64,000 bases of DNA, from positions 54,556,501 through 54,620,500 of the forward strand of contig JBAIAC010000006.1 of NCBI GenBank assembly GCA_037349315.1. Reading direction: 5' to 3'. The notes under the pieces were generated by a model that saw only the letters and a list, made by a program, of their open reading frames with translations, ran no database searches and was not told where the DNA came from. Shown here piece by piece: positions 1 to 12,186 of this stretch (its first letter is position 1; each line of letters begins with the position of its first letter). Origin of the DNA: Chelydra serpentina. Lineage: Eukaryota; Chordata; Testudines; Chelydridae. A program made the position numbers and the translations under genes.

Positions 1-1948
1 CCCATGAAAGGCAAATGGGGTGGCTGTAAGGTGTTGATAATTTCATTACAATCTAAAGGAAAAAAATCTCATTTCCCCCACTTCCCATTCACTCGGATCC
101 TTTATGGTTAAGTATTATCGGTTATCCACTTGATACACACATACATTATATATGTGTATCAGTATTAGCATTGATAAAATTCTTTAACTCTGACTTTAAC
201 AGTAAATGTAAAGGGATCATGATTTTTTTTTTAAATTTTATTTCAAATAAGGGCTTATCAACCTGAAAAGATTGAAAAACACTGCTATAGCTCAAACAGA
301 AGTTATGGGCTTGATGCAGAAATTACTGGGTGAAGTCCTAGGGCTTGTTTTAAGCAGGTCAGGCTAGATAGTAAAAATGGTCTCTTTGGCCTTAAAAATA
401 TCTATGAATCTATGTAATGTTCTTTTAGAAGGCAGAATATAGAATAGGGACTTTATTATCATCTTATCTGCCCATCACTTTGGTATCTGAGCATATCTTA
501 TTTTCTGCAGCAATGAGGGTGCCTAGTATGTAGTCTTTATTTCTTGTTGCTGTTTAAATATTTGGCTCTTTTGCATAAGAAATACGTATAGCTTTATTTC
601 CCTGTGTGTCTTGTGGGAATCCCATTAATGACACTATGGTATTGGTAAACATTTAGTTTAGTGCTTGTGATTTACAGAAGGGTGAGAGGAGTGCAACATT
701 TTGTTCCTTCTGCAAGTTAGTCAAACTACAATTGAGATCTAGTACTTTGGGGTCCTCAATTTTTATGACTGTGAGCAATAGGACTCTTAGGAATAAAAAG
801 CATGTTGTTATTTTAGGTTCTGCTACTGCCTTTGGCTCTCTCTTGGCTTCTTTATATTCTCTTTCTGGCTTATAAGAAGTTATAAGAAGTTGGTTTTTGG
901 TCACGTTTGGATCAGTGTTGTCTTGGATCTTGCCTGTCAATTCTGTATTTTGAGAGGATGGACATCTTTTTTTCATTTTTCTGGGTACTATTGTTACCTC
1001 ATAAACGCCGATATTGCTTTCTAGATACTGGATCTGCCATATTCCCAGCCCACCCAAAAACCTGCTTTCCCAGTATCAAAAAATAAAACACATCTTTACC
1101 TTTTAGCTCATATAAATAATTTAGTTGCCTAATCTATAATCCTGCCATATTCTTGGAAGTCAATAAAATTGTGTAAGACTTCACAATGCAAATATTTTCC
1201 CTAAATTATGTGAATTATTGCATAGGAAACAAAGTGAAAAAATACACTTCATCAGTTCTACTAACGGTGTTCGTATTTTTATTTTTCTATATATTTGCTC
1301 TCCTTATTCTGATAAAATATGTGCCTTTTAATCTAAGTTTACCAATAGTATATATGTGAACTACATGCAGGGATTCAGTCACTCAAGTGCCTTACCAAAA
1401 ATAAACTTCCTGATGCTTCTAAGTAATAATTCCAAACTTCTGATAACAGGAACATTGAGTGCAGTTTTATGGTCCTTGCGGTACTTTTTTTTGGATACTT
1501 TAAGCAATGAATTATAAATAGTGAATCTTCCATTTCCTTCTTTCACAGGCTATCCCGAGCCATATTCTGCCTTTTACTGTGCCAAAGCTATTTTGGATTG
1601 TTGTGTTACTTAAGTGAAAGATATGTTGTAAGGCTCTGTCATTTCAGTTATTCAAAACTAGTATTTTACCTTATATATTTTAGCATTTAGCCAACAAAAA
1701 TATAGCATTTAGAGGGACTTCTCCAGATAAAATGAAATAAACCAAAGGTGGCCAGGAGCACATACAAAGGAATGTAAGTTGATCAAAAACATAAAGTTAT
1801 ATAGATTCATAGCTTTTAAGTACCTCTGGCACAATGGAACTCTCAACATAACGGTAAAGCTCATCTGAGTGAGAAACAGACCTTTCTACAGAATGGTCTG
1901 AGACTGTGGAGTAAACTCCCTAATTAAAAAAGTTACTACCTGCTCTGT
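1..1948. other. AT-rich intergenic DNA
   Basis: No gene is supported. An open frame of 134 codons on the - strand (653-1057) has no recognisable domain and lies in ordinary AT-rich sequence, so I treat it as chance. A short alternating purine-pyrimidine stretch lies near 130-160. The only recognisable repeat is listed separately at 265-422. Confidence 0.6.
265..422 (+). mobile_element. CR1/L3-like LINE 3' tail
   Basis: The stretch ends in the tail seen in old amniote CR1/L3 copies: a 'caggtcaggctagatagt...atggtctctttggcctt' type block followed by ATCTATGAATCTATG. The same block recurs near 50720-50800 in this window ('ggaggtcagactagacgatcacaatggttcc'). It is a 3' fragment without coding content. 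The family name comes from memory of the consensus, not from a search. Confidence 0.5.
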
Positions 1949-2126
1949 AACTGTTCTTCTTCAAGATGTGCTGCACATGTCCATTCCACTTCAGGTGTGC
2001 AAGCATCAAATGTCTGAATGTTGGAGACTTTTTCCTTAGTGGTACCCATTGGGGCAATGCGTGCACACCCCCAACTGCTTCATGCTGCTGTGCCCGGAAT
2101 AAAGGACAAAGCCACCCCAACAACTT

Positions 2127-2420
2127 TCAGTTCATTTTTACTGGACAGACTCTGATATCATAGAATCCAGGACTGCCCCTGTAAACTCTTTTCTTTGAAC
2201 AGAGAAGACTGACTTTTCCTCGTTGATCAGAAACCTCAGCACCCTGAAGATAGACTGGATCTTGATCACACTGAATTCTACCTGGCTCTTGGAACTGACC
2301 TCTCACCAACCAGTTATACAGGTATAGAAATACTTGAACTCCTGTTTTCTTTAGGAACACAACCACCATTGCCATGCATTTTGTAAATACTTTCAGGGTT
2401 ATGACTAGGCCAAAGGGAAG
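2127..2420 (-). pseudogene. DIRS-type reverse transcriptase fragment
   Basis: Read on the - strand, the frame gives FRVLPFGL, then VFTKCMA, then VFLKKTGVQVFLYLYNWLVRG. This is the pattern of the DIRS reverse-transcriptase core, where the catalytic motif is normally YLDDWL. Here the second and third positions of the motif read Y and N rather than two aspartates, so the metal-binding pair is lost and the copy cannot be active. Downstream coding is broken within about 80 codons. The match to DIRS is from recognition of the LPFGL...YLDDWL spacing. An LTR-retrotransposon RT is less likely because of the LPFGL and WLVRG context. Confidence 0.6.
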
Positions 2421-3310
2421 GACTCTAAACTGATAGAGCTAGGGTCAACCAATCCCACCGAGGAATCTCCTATGGATTTGATATATTGCCACATGGAAAT
2501 GTGTGTCCCTCAAGTCAAGGACAGCTACAAGCTGGACCCAGGGAGAGGATAATGGATGCTGAAGTGGCCATATATATTTGTTTAGCTCTCACAGGTCTAA
2601 TATGGGTCTGAGACCTCTTTTTGCCTTTGGAATTAGGAAGTGGTGTGAATAAAACCCTTTCCCTCTGTGTAAAGGAGGAACCTCCTCAATGGCTCCCAAC
2701 CAGAGGACAGACTGGACCTCTCACAGGAGGCCCTCCTCATGAGTGTGGTCCCTGAAGAGGGACTGGGAAAGAGGTGGGGAGGGAGGGATAGAATTACACT
2801 GAAGGCTGTATCCCAGTTCCACCAGGCTTAGGACCCACTGGTATGTACTAATATTGGTCCAAACACTTAGGAAGTGGGATAGAAACTGGGATAAGAGAAG
2901 CTGGCATAGGGAAAACTGCTAAACAATCCTTGACAAGGCAGTCAAACATACCACTTGGCATTCCCAGACTGTTTGGATGGGCTTGCTGCAGACAGAAAGT
3001 TAGGTGGTGATCTCCTCCTATGACTCTTCCCTTTCCCCCTCGACTGGACAGATTGCTTAGGCATAAAGGGCTGGTAATGGTGGAATGATGGAGGGTGAAA
3101 TCATACCTCCGCACCAAAGCTTGCTGGCTCAAGATATGAAATTTTAGTTCTGCCTTAGAATAAATTATTTTACTGTAAAGACTGAGTTTCTTTGCCTCTC
3201 TTGACTTTGAAGTAGAAGCAGGAAGGAGATGCTCCTTCTTGTTCAGTGCCAAAACCACCAAAGATCCAGTGTATATGTACATGGAGGAAGCCACCCTCAT
3301 GGCTAGACAA

Positions 3311-3382
3311 GACGCGATAAATCGAACCCAGAACATCGATCCAACGCCTCCGATGCGACAGGTAAGTGTAGACCTACCCTGA
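3311..3382. mobile_element. Harbinger-type terminal fragment
   Basis: About 70 bp ends in AGTGTAGACCTACCCTGA, whose reverse complement TCAGGGTAGGTCTACACT resembles the terminal repeat of the Harbinger element at 20652 (GGGTACGTCTACACTAC). Like the ends of that element it carries TCGA motifs (ATCGAACC and ACATCGATCC). Only one end is visible. It lies inside the DIRS-like copy, so it was either captured or inserted and then truncated. Confidence 0.45.
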
Positions 3383-4387
3383 GTCCTGCAGAGGTCTCTG
3401 CTGGTGTCTTTCTCAATACTGGGAAAAGAGAATGATGCTGAGATTCTGCAATGCCTGGAGGAGCCGCCTTACAGACTTAGACATGCTCAGTGCCCACCCC
3501 AAGCAGGAAGGCTCCATAGGTTGACTCAGGGCAGCCTCCATGAGGTAGTGATGAAGCCCCATCTCCCTATCATTTTTGGTTCAGGGCTTAACATCTCTGC
3601 AGATCTGGCACCAATCTCACACATGAGCCTCACCAAGGCACTTCAAACACTGATATCAAGGGTGACTCAATGACAGATTTTCTGCAGCTGATGCAAGGCT
3701 TAAAGCCTGGAGACTGAGGCATTCCCTGATACCTGGTGTTGGTACCCAGGACAAGCAGGAATGGACATATATGCTTACCTACAAGACAAATAAGAAATGA
3801 AACCTATACTAAACTAGCTATAAACTACAAAAATGAGTGAAAACTATATACAAGAGAAACAATTTCCTTAAAAGGAGCAAATAACAAACACTTGCAGAAG
3901 CATTCTAGCACACACCAACCTCTGACCACGGATGGTAAGAAGGAACTGAGGGGGGTCAGGGGCAGCTTTGTCCTTTATACCATTGTGCAGCAGCAGGAGG
4001 CTGCAGAGAGCACTACCCCCAAAGGATACTGCTAAGGGGAAAAATTCTGATGATGGCACACTGGATGCACACAGATCTGAAGTGGAATTGACATGTGTAA
4101 TCACTCAAAGAAGAACTAAGAACCCTCACAACACTCACCACTTTTCACTTCAGTGCAATGCACATTTTTTGACCTTCCCTTCTTCAATGTAAAAACATAA
4201 CAGATATATTTATAATAATTAAACCAAACTAAAAGAAGCCTACCAAAACAGGACAATTCCATTGCACGTGCGTCTACCTCTGGGGAGAGGATGAAAGAGC
4301 AAATACTACATGACTGATGTTGTCACATTGTTTATGCACTGCTGGAAGCTGTTCAGGAACTATGATGAGAGTGGTATAAAAACCTAT

Positions 4388-4800
4388 CTAGAATAGAATT
4401 AAAACCAGAAGGAACTATTATGATAATCTAATCTGAACTCCTGCACAACACAGGCCATAAAATTCACCCATCTCGCCGAGTAATTTATGATTTAACTATA
4501 CACATCTTTTAGAAGGAGTTTTTAAATCAAGACTGGATCTCTACATGATGGAGAATGTATCACATCTGTTCCAAATGTTAATTACACTCACTGTTAACAG
4601 AAGTAATTGCAATTTATTTCCACCTTGAATTTTGTTGACTTCAACATCTAGCCACTGGATCTCGTTATGCCTTTGACTACCAAGTTAATGAGCCTTCTAG
4701 TAAATGATGTCTTCTCCCTATGTACATTATAGATCACTTAACTTTTTCTTCAGTAAACTAAATATACTGACCACTTTTAGTCTCTAATAAGGTGTATTTT
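4388..4800 (-). mobile_element. CR1/L3-like LINE 3' fragment
   Basis: Read on the + strand it begins 'gaaggaactattatgataatctaatctgaactcctgcacaacacaggcc' and runs through 'gatggagaatgtatcacatctgttccaaatgttaattacactcactgttaa', the reverse complement of the 3' part of old CR1/L3-like LINEs. It is heavily diverged with no open frame. Strand is set by the 3' terminus lying at the low-coordinate end. Confidence 0.55.
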
Positions 4801-7348
4801 CCATATTATGAAAGGAACCACTAAGATTATTCCCATCTATAAACAAAAGCCTAGTGCTCCAAATCTGTGACATTAGATTATACAGGGAACAACTTGCAAA
4901 TTTAAATATCTGCTTAAAGCAGCTTGGAATTTGCTTCATAAATGATCAGAGTAGTCCTGCACTTTCAAGTATTTATTGGTGCACTGTTCAACCCACAAGG
5001 GTATTACACTGAATTTATACAGAATTTTAACACAATATAAAAATCATCTTGTATGTAACACTAAAATGAAGCTGACTTTCCTAAATCTCATTCTAAAGGG
5101 CCAGAAGAATGAACAAAAGAATTCTGATAAAGCTGATAAATGACCCTTTTAAATCACATGCAAAGGATATAGCAAATAATATTGCAAGCATTGTTCTTCC
5201 TCAATAAAACAAAAGTTTCATTTTTGAGTTTCATCTCGTGCTGTAACAAGAAGCAAGCTACGAGGTGGATGAGGACCTGATAGAACATCTTTTTCATTGT
5301 TCATTGCTGCTTAATTCTATTTGGGCTAGTTAATCCCATACTGGTTTTGAAAAATCAGACAAGTTAGCTTCATTGAAGTTATTGCAACAGTGATTTACTC
5401 TACCTGACGGTCTAGCCACCTATCTTTAAAAAGGCTTAATTTCTCTTTATCATGTTCTCTTCATTAGATCAAGCAACTTGCAGGTAAGTCCAACTTACTC
5501 AAATGAACATTTATTTTTTATTACTTAGTTCATAATATGAATGTAAGCAGAACCAGGGAAAGGTTCATTTCCTATAGCCCTGCTCTTTATTGCAGCACCA
5601 ATGCTGCATTCTGACATCACCTGGGTTTTCTTTGGATGCTTCCATTCAAATGGTGACCAGCTCCCACACGCTTTGTTTCAGATATTTGAGCTCACCATCT
5701 AACATCATAGGGCTACCGTAGAACAGATTTTGTTGGATGAAGCCTAAATGCACTTCAACACTTATGGATATGTCTACGTTGTGGCTGGGGGTGTGAATGG
5801 CAGCTTGTATAAATATACACTAACTGTACTCTAGCTAAACTTGCTAAATATAGAAGCAAGGACACCACAGCACAGGCCTCAACACCGGCTACATAAGCCT
5901 GCCTGCCTTCTCCTCAACCCCAGAGCTACTTACTCACTTGTGCAGCCATCACTGAAGCCTGCACCACAGTGTCTTCATTTCTATTTTTACCAAGTTAGGT
6001 AGAGGACAGCTAGTGCAGGTACCTTTACAGAAGCTGCCATTCACTGCTCCAGCTACATGTACAAATTCCCTATGTGCCTGATTCTGCTATGGTTCAATTG
6101 CTGGGGAGAAATGTTTAATCATTTGATTAGTTCATTAGCTTCAGTGGATTTACTCAAGGTAGATGTGAGGGCAGAATTTGGGTCAGAAATCTCTTTTCAG
6201 ATATCTGATTACTTATACTACAATAATATTAGTTTTCTCATAGTAGCCTTTTAGTGAAAAGGGGTTATACATTAATATGCCTATCAAGAATTCATATTAA
6301 AAATATCTAGGCTAAGTTCTTGCAAATCAACCTAGGTAAGCACCTGCCTGAAAATCTGCACCCAGCAAGGGTTTCCCCAGTTTGGAGAAAGTATCTTGGC
6401 TCCCTGAAAACTCAGGACACTATCCTTCAGACAGGCGTCACAGAGGTGCACTCCAGCTCCAAAGGATACAAGAGTGCTCTACACATATACCTGTGCATAG
6501 GCTGTTTATGTTCTTTCCAAGAATAATCTGTGTGCGTTGACAAGGCAGAGGAGAGACTCAGTAAGGATGAGAAGGGTGGAGAGGGTATTCAGAATACAGG
6601 CACACTTTCATATTTAGGGGGCATTTATGCATGAGGCTAGAATTTGGCCTTTTGCTTTACTCTGTTCTGTGCGATAAATTCAAGAATATAATCTCCATGA
6701 ATTATCAAAGAGACACAGAATTGGTTTAAGTATAAAGAAGGGAGGAGCATATGTACGTTAACTTGTGAATCTGTCAAACTGTTCTACAAACATTGGGCCC
6801 TCTGTTTTCCATTTACCACTGTATCATCCTATTTTACATTTTTTGTTTGGTTAGGGGGAAGATTCTGCTTATGTACTTCTTACTACTTCCTATTTAACAA
6901 TCTGGGGAGCACTAGTGAAGGGAATTAAATTGTAGTTGCCTTCAATTGCATGCATATGTATGACTTTTCAGTGGTTTTCAAAAGTGAAAAGCATCTTTCA
7001 CAACATCGTCCAAATAGCAATACTATTTGGAACATAGTGCTCAAAGTGCAATTTACAGGAAAGGATAGAGATAGCATTGGGGTTTTTTATTGCCTAGAGA
7101 GAAAGGCCAGGAGATTTAAAATTAGTATCAACAAATGTAAAAGAAAATAGGAAATAAAACCTTTTATTGCTCCAGAACCCATTATATTGCCCTTACTTTT
7201 CCATACTAGCGTATGATCCTTCTGTATACTTTGGCACTAAACCCATAAAACATAAAACTACTCCTGCAAACAGCAGGGGGTTTGTATCTTTTAAAACATA
7301 TTGTTTGGAAAGTATCATCTATATAAAGCAACTACTCCCATAGTCATT
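4801..7348. other. AT-rich intergenic DNA
   Basis: No gene or clear repeat boundary was found. Around 5765-6050 there is a somewhat GC-richer block beginning 'atatgtctacgttgtggctggggg', which resembles the start of reptile MITEs with a GTCTAC terminus, but I could not find a matching other end. Confidence 0.4.
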
Positions 7349-7356
7349 AGGATAAC

Positions 7357-7729
7357 CAGGGCCGGCGCTATCACTAGGCGACCTAGGCAGTCGCCTAGGG
7401 CACCAGGATTTGGGGGACAGTGGGAGGCAGCCACGGCGAGCCGCCCCCCTGCTGAGCGTGGAGCCGGGAGGCAGCTGCAGCGAGCCGCTCCCCTGCCTCC
7501 CCGCTCAGCGGAAAGCTGGGGAGGCAGCCGCAGCAAGCGGGGAGGCAGGAGGCAGCCACGGCGAGTCGCCCCTCTGCCTCCCGGCTCCCCGCGCAGCTCC
7601 CGCGGCCTGCGGGCGGGGAGACTGGCTGGGGCGGAGGGAGCTGGCTGGGGTGGGGGCGGCGTTAGCTGGGGGAGGGCGCAGGGCTGGTGCAAGGAAGTTT
7701 CGCCACGAAACTTCCTTGCACCGGCCCTG
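7357..7729. mobile_element. hAT-type MITE, 373 bp
   Basis: The element begins CAGGGCCGG and ends CCGGCCCTG, and is flanked by a perfect 8-bp duplication AGGATAAC at 7349-7356 and 7730-7737. An 8-bp duplication with CAG...CTG termini is the hAT signature. The interior is GC-rich and CpG-rich with no transposase, so it is non-autonomous. The same 5' sequence (CTAGGGCACCAGGATTTGGGGG) opens the copy at 15778. The 3' 47 bp form a long hairpin. Confidence 0.85.
7681..7727. repeat. 22-bp stem hairpin at MITE 3' end
   Basis: GGGCTGGTGCAAGGAAGTTTCG is followed by a 3-nt spacer and then its near-perfect reverse complement, with a single mismatch that would be a G-T wobble in RNA. It forms the 3' end of the hAT MITE. 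The motif with the arms swapped is not found at the 5' end, so this is a terminal foldback and not the terminal inverted repeat itself. Confidence 0.8.
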
Positions 7730-8410
7730 AGGATAACAGAAAAAGTTATAATATTTTGGGGCTGAATTCTCTGTATGCATCTCCCTTTGACTACAACAAA
7801 ACCTGCAGAGCTCATCCAGAGAAGAATTTGGCTCCAATAAAGAGATGGGGATAGAAGATAATGAATCAGTCCCCATTTTTTGTATCAATATTCTAAACCT
7901 ATTGAATCCTTATTATCTATTATGTACTCCTAAGAAAAAAGGAAATGAGTAATCATCCACTTAGTAAATCTCTAGCTTTTCTAGTGTGATGTTGCTCAGA
8001 GAACCCCTCTGGAACAAAACATAACATGCATGACTCTGACAAGCTCACTAACATGATTGGTCTCTAAGCTGTCCCTTTTGGGCAAGTTCATTGAGAAGGA
8101 AGCCCTGACAGTATCTGAAGTACTTAGAAGTCCTTGATCCTTGTAAATTAGGTTTCACTCCTAGGCATACTATGGAAACTGAACTAGACTGATTGCTGGG
8201 AGATTCTCCACCAACAAACAAATTTGATCTGCACAGTGCAAGACTGCAGTGTTATGGGTATAAAAACAAGGTAAAAAATGGTGAGCAGAGGAATATGATT
8301 CCACATTAACAAGACCACTGCTGAACATCTAGCAAATCACCCCTGGCTTGAAGCAGAAATAAGAGCAAATAGGGAACTGTGTACCTGAGTGCCTCATTGT
8401 ATATTGAGGA

Positions 8411-8907
8411 ATACACTTCAGAACATAGGACTGGCAGGGACCTTCTGGGTCACTGAGTCCAGTCCCCTGTTATAGCAGGCAACCCTGTCATATAATCCCA
8501 TTCATAAATTTTTGAAAGTCTGTCTTAAAAACTAGCTAGGTTTTTTGCCCCCCACGACTTCTATTGGAAGGCTGTTCCAGAGCTTCACTCCTCGGATAGT
8601 TAGAAGCTTTCTTCTAGTTTCCAGCCTAAATTTATTCACAGCTAGTTTATACCCATATTGTGCCAGCACTGTCCTTTAACTTAAATAGCACGTCTCCCTC
8701 CCAGCTGTTTGCCACCCTGGTGTATTTGCAGAGAGCAATCCTATCCCCTCCCAGCCTTCATTTTGCTAGGATAAACAAGCCAAACACTTCTAGTCTTCTC
8801 TCATAAGATAGCCTCCGCATTCCATCCCCTGACCATGTTAGTAGCCCTTCCCTGCACCTGTTCCAGTTTGAACTCCTTTCTTGGGACTGGGTGACCAGAA
8901 CTGTATA
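8411..8907 (-). mobile_element. CR1-like LINE 3' fragment
   Basis: Reverse complement of a CR1-like 3' end. The + strand starts 'gaacataggactggcagggacc' and continues with 'ggaaggctgttccagagcttcactcctcggatagttagaagctttcttctagtttccagcc'. The copy at 41480-42490 has the same blocks in the same order and shares the same 3' terminus. It is truncated at 5' and not coding. Confidence 0.65.
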
Positions 8908-9425
8908 TAGTAAGAGTTATATACACTGATACTTCAGATCCTAAGAGCCTATGTCACTTTTGAAAACGGGACGTAGCTGTTTAAGTCACTGTAGGTACTG
9001 CTCCATTCAGCATTGCAAGTCCTAAATACTTTTAAAAATCTGGGCCTACCTATCTAAAGAAAAGTCTCAGGAATCTCTTGAAATACACATTTTAAATGAT
9101 ACTCAAAACTCAGGAAATGCAAGCTTCATATATTTTTTCCCCACAGTTATTGGATCTCTAATTTTACTCTATTGTACTATTCACTGGCTTAAGCATGACA
9201 TTTCTTCAGCAAACAGTGAACTTCCTTCTAACCAGTCTTGCCTCCTCACCCATCTCTCTGTAGCAGGCACTAAATTATTTTGCCATGTTTTCTGCATATT
9301 TTGTTTCATTAAGGACAGTTTGCTTTCTCAACCTTAAAGAATGCCTTCTAGAAAGTAGAGAACATAATTTTCTCATTTATTTCAATTATTCTTTCCTCCT
9401 TTTATAACAAAAACATCCCCTAAAT

Positions 9426-9888
9426 CAGTAATCCCCAAACTTTTTCAATTGCGCCCCCCTTTGCCCAGTCTGTGCCCCCTGGGAGTCAGGGCTGGGAGAT
9501 GGAGGGTGAATGGGGCAGGACAGGGGAGGGCTAGCCACTCTTGGGACAGGACGGGGGAGCTGCCGGTATCTCTTGCATTGGAGCCATCCCTGAGTGTTCC
9601 TCCAGGCTCCAGCAGCAGCAGCTACTGCTCTTCCTGCCCCCGCCTCCCAGTGGCAGAGGACTTTCTGATAAAAAACTGGCACCTGGCAACTCTAACTGCT
9701 GGGGCTGGGGGCCACAGCTAGGAGCAGGGGCGGGGAGTAGAGCCATAGTTGGGGCGGAAATGGAGGCAGAGCAGGGCTGGGTGATGCTCCCTCCCTGCCC
9801 CCTAGGGTGTTGGCCTAGGCCCACCACACCCCATGGACGTCCCTCTGTGCCCCCTAAGGGGGCGCACCCCACAGTTTGGGGACCACTG
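9426..9888. mobile_element. hAT-type MITE, 463 bp
   Basis: Starts CAGTAATCCCCAAACTTTTT and ends with AGTTTGGGGACCACTG; the two ends are imperfect inverted copies (consensus CAGTGGTCCCCAAACT). Flanked by CCCTAAAT (9418-9425) and CCCTAGAT (9889-9896), an 8-bp duplication with one mismatch. The interior is GC-rich and has no transposase; overlapping open frames on both strands are composition artefacts. Confidence 0.8.
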
Positions 9889-9896
9889 CCCTAGAT

Positions 9897-12039
9897 CATA
9901 CATTAAGTGCCTGCTGCACAGCTTACTCTTGTATGTTTCACAGGGAGAGTACTAAGAGGTTGCCAGCAAACAACAACCATGGAGAGGTATCACCACTATT
10001 CCTGTGGTGAGCTACAAACTGCTTTCCCTTCAGAAAAGAAGGGAAAAAGTCAAATACCTGAATATCATAATGGCACACTCTGGAATAGACTCAGAGTAGA
10101 ACAATGTATGTATGACATTGCATAAATAAAACAATCATTCTGAACACAGAGTGCCAAAGTTCAGAAGCCTGATCTGAGCACCTTCATCCAGGAAATTACC
10201 TGTATAATTCTCCTGTAGATGAAGGGTGGGGTATTCAGGGAAGGGTATGGGGAGCTGGTTATGTCTAATTAGTGCTTTATAAAATAAAAAATGCACAAAA
10301 CTCGCTGCTAGCCAAAAGGTAGAAGAATCTGAAAAAGAAAAGAGTCCTATATCCTTTAGCTAAAGTTTTAGGTTGAGTTTGGCCTGTTCTATCAACCCAT
10401 AAGCCCTCAAACCGTAGAGAAGCGCCATGAAATAAGAAGAGGAAGTGGTAAAAGGGTGGGAAAAGGAAGAAGGGTGAAAAAGAAAAAGACTTAGAATAGA
10501 CAAGAACAGAAACCACACCGGACAATGAAAGGTTCAGTCAGCACACTCTGAAATAGCACGGCAGGAGTAAAAATGCATCAATGATGAGAATAATATAAGA
10601 ACCTAAATAAACAACCTCTTGTGATAAATTACTTTCTGTTGTTGTGGAATCTGTTTGGCTCACTCTGCATGCTGTTATGAAAAGGTCCAACCAGTCAAGG
10701 AACAACAAAAGTTCTTTAGCACAAGAGTTTAAGCTACAAGCCTTTACTGGATTTGAGGTTTATTCTCCCCATTTGTAACAAAAACAGAGGCTTTCACCGG
10801 GGTGCTGGAACAATTTGCATAGTGGGCGTCCTGAGAGCCACTGAACAAAACTGTAAACCTTGTCTATGATGGACACCACTTTAAGCCAAGGGTGAAGCTA
10901 TACCCACCCAAAATAATTGAAATAGTTCATTTTGAAACTTTCAAAACAAAATTGACCCTGGGAGCCCAAGGCTCCCAGCCCTGTGACAAAGAGCCTGAAA
11001 GCCCTGAGAGTCCCGAAGCTTCCAGGCTCCCTGGAAGCCAAACCCTTATTAGATGGCAACTTGGAATCTGGAAGCCCTGGAGCCCCTGGTCTCATGCAGT
11101 CTACACATGATGGGAGTGTCTTGGAGCGACAGAGCCTGGGATCCTCAGAAACCCACCACACAAACTGGTAGGAAAACAAGCAGGGTTCTGATGGAAACCC
11201 GCCTGTGGTTTGTAGGAAGTTCTAGGAACCCAATATGTTTCCACAAAACATTTTGGATTTGACAAATCAGCAATTTCCAATGAAACCCTATTTCATCTGA
11301 AAATTCCCAGCCAGATGTAGTTACAACCACTCTCTGGGAAAGCAGTTGTGTGTGAAATGTACCATACAAGTGTTGTAAGCTCAAAGTATTCCATTTGTTT
11401 AGGTTTCGTTTTGGTTTAGGGTCTTTGGCAAGAAATTAACTCCCTGTCCATTTGCCCATGCTCATGTAAGTGCTTTGCATCCTGCCACACTTGGAAACAG
11501 CAAATAGGAGGTATCTCAACTGCAGTAGGAGCAATCCCCACAATCTTTTTAGCTAGTACAGACTAAAATATGCAACTAAAAGGAAACAACTGCTGCCTTT
11601 GCAGATTACAATGTAGCTCCTTTCTCAGATAAGGGGCTTCAGGGAAGCAACTCCGAGTTGCTCCCACAGACAGCAGCACAGAACTAGAGACTGGAATGGA
11701 AACTGAGATTTGCCTGTTTTCCTTGTGCCTGAGAGAGACAAACAGCTTCTGGGGACTGGATTATACAGATGACTGACAAGCAGGGCAAACAAATGCCAGC
11801 CCCAGATATCCTTCACCTGGCTGGAACTTTCCAGACTTAAAAACTGAGCAAGGACAGATACCATATTTGGGAGGAGTTTTCAGGTCAGAGCCCATATGAC
11901 ATGCCTGGGCAACAACTGCAGGCCCTGGAGAGCCTGGGACTGCCCTAACATGTGAGCCAACCCTGGGTGGCGTCCGGAATCAGGGCCTTCAGCTCGCTGA
12001 CTTCTTAACACTCGTGCCCACCACTATGCCTGCCCCTGC
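9897..12039. other. Intergenic DNA with uncharacterised GC-richer repeat-like block
   Basis: No gene is supported. A block at about 10935-11330 is GC-richer and full of short near-palindromes (CCCTGGGAGCCCAAGGCTCCCAG) and looks like a repeat, but no termini could be fixed. The rest, including 11630-11960, shows no recognisable feature. Confidence 0.35.
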
Positions 12040-12186
12040 CTTACTGTGTTCCTACTGCTCTAGCCTTACCTCTGTCCTGCCCTTGCCTTGAACCCCTCCT
12101 TGAACCTGTTACCCTGCTTGTTCCAGCTCCTTACCTCTGGTTTGACCTTCAGCTCTAGCTCCTATTGACTCTGGCTTGACCCCCTT
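12040..12186. repeat. Minisatellite-like CT/GA-rich tract, left part
   Basis: The tract is built of variants of a unit of roughly 30-36 bp resembling 'ggctctggttcctgactctggcttgacc'. It is interrupted by the hAT element that follows and resumes at 14381. Units are too diverged to give a copy number by eye. Confidence 0.45.

Larger units (their letters stand above)
1949..4118 (-). mobile_element. DIRS-like retroelement, degraded, with inverted termini
   Basis: The two ends are inverted copies of each other. About 183 bp at 1949-2131 matches the reverse complement of about 3936-4118; shared blocks include CACATGTC-ATTCCACTTCAG, a TTTTCCCCTTAG/TTTTTCCTTAG block and ATAAAGGACAAAGC. Between them, on the - strand, is reverse-transcriptase-like coding sequence. 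Inverted terminal repeats with a YLDDWL-type reverse transcriptase are the hallmark of DIRS-like tyrosine-recombinase retroelements. The copy is short (about 2.2 kb) and no recombinase is visible, so it is internally deleted. A Harbinger-type end fragment sits inside it at 3311-3382. Confidence 0.6.

Noticed and set aside
653..1057. 134-codon - strand open frame
   Set aside because: No domain, repeat relation, splice signals or codon bias that would set it apart from chance in AT-rich DNA.
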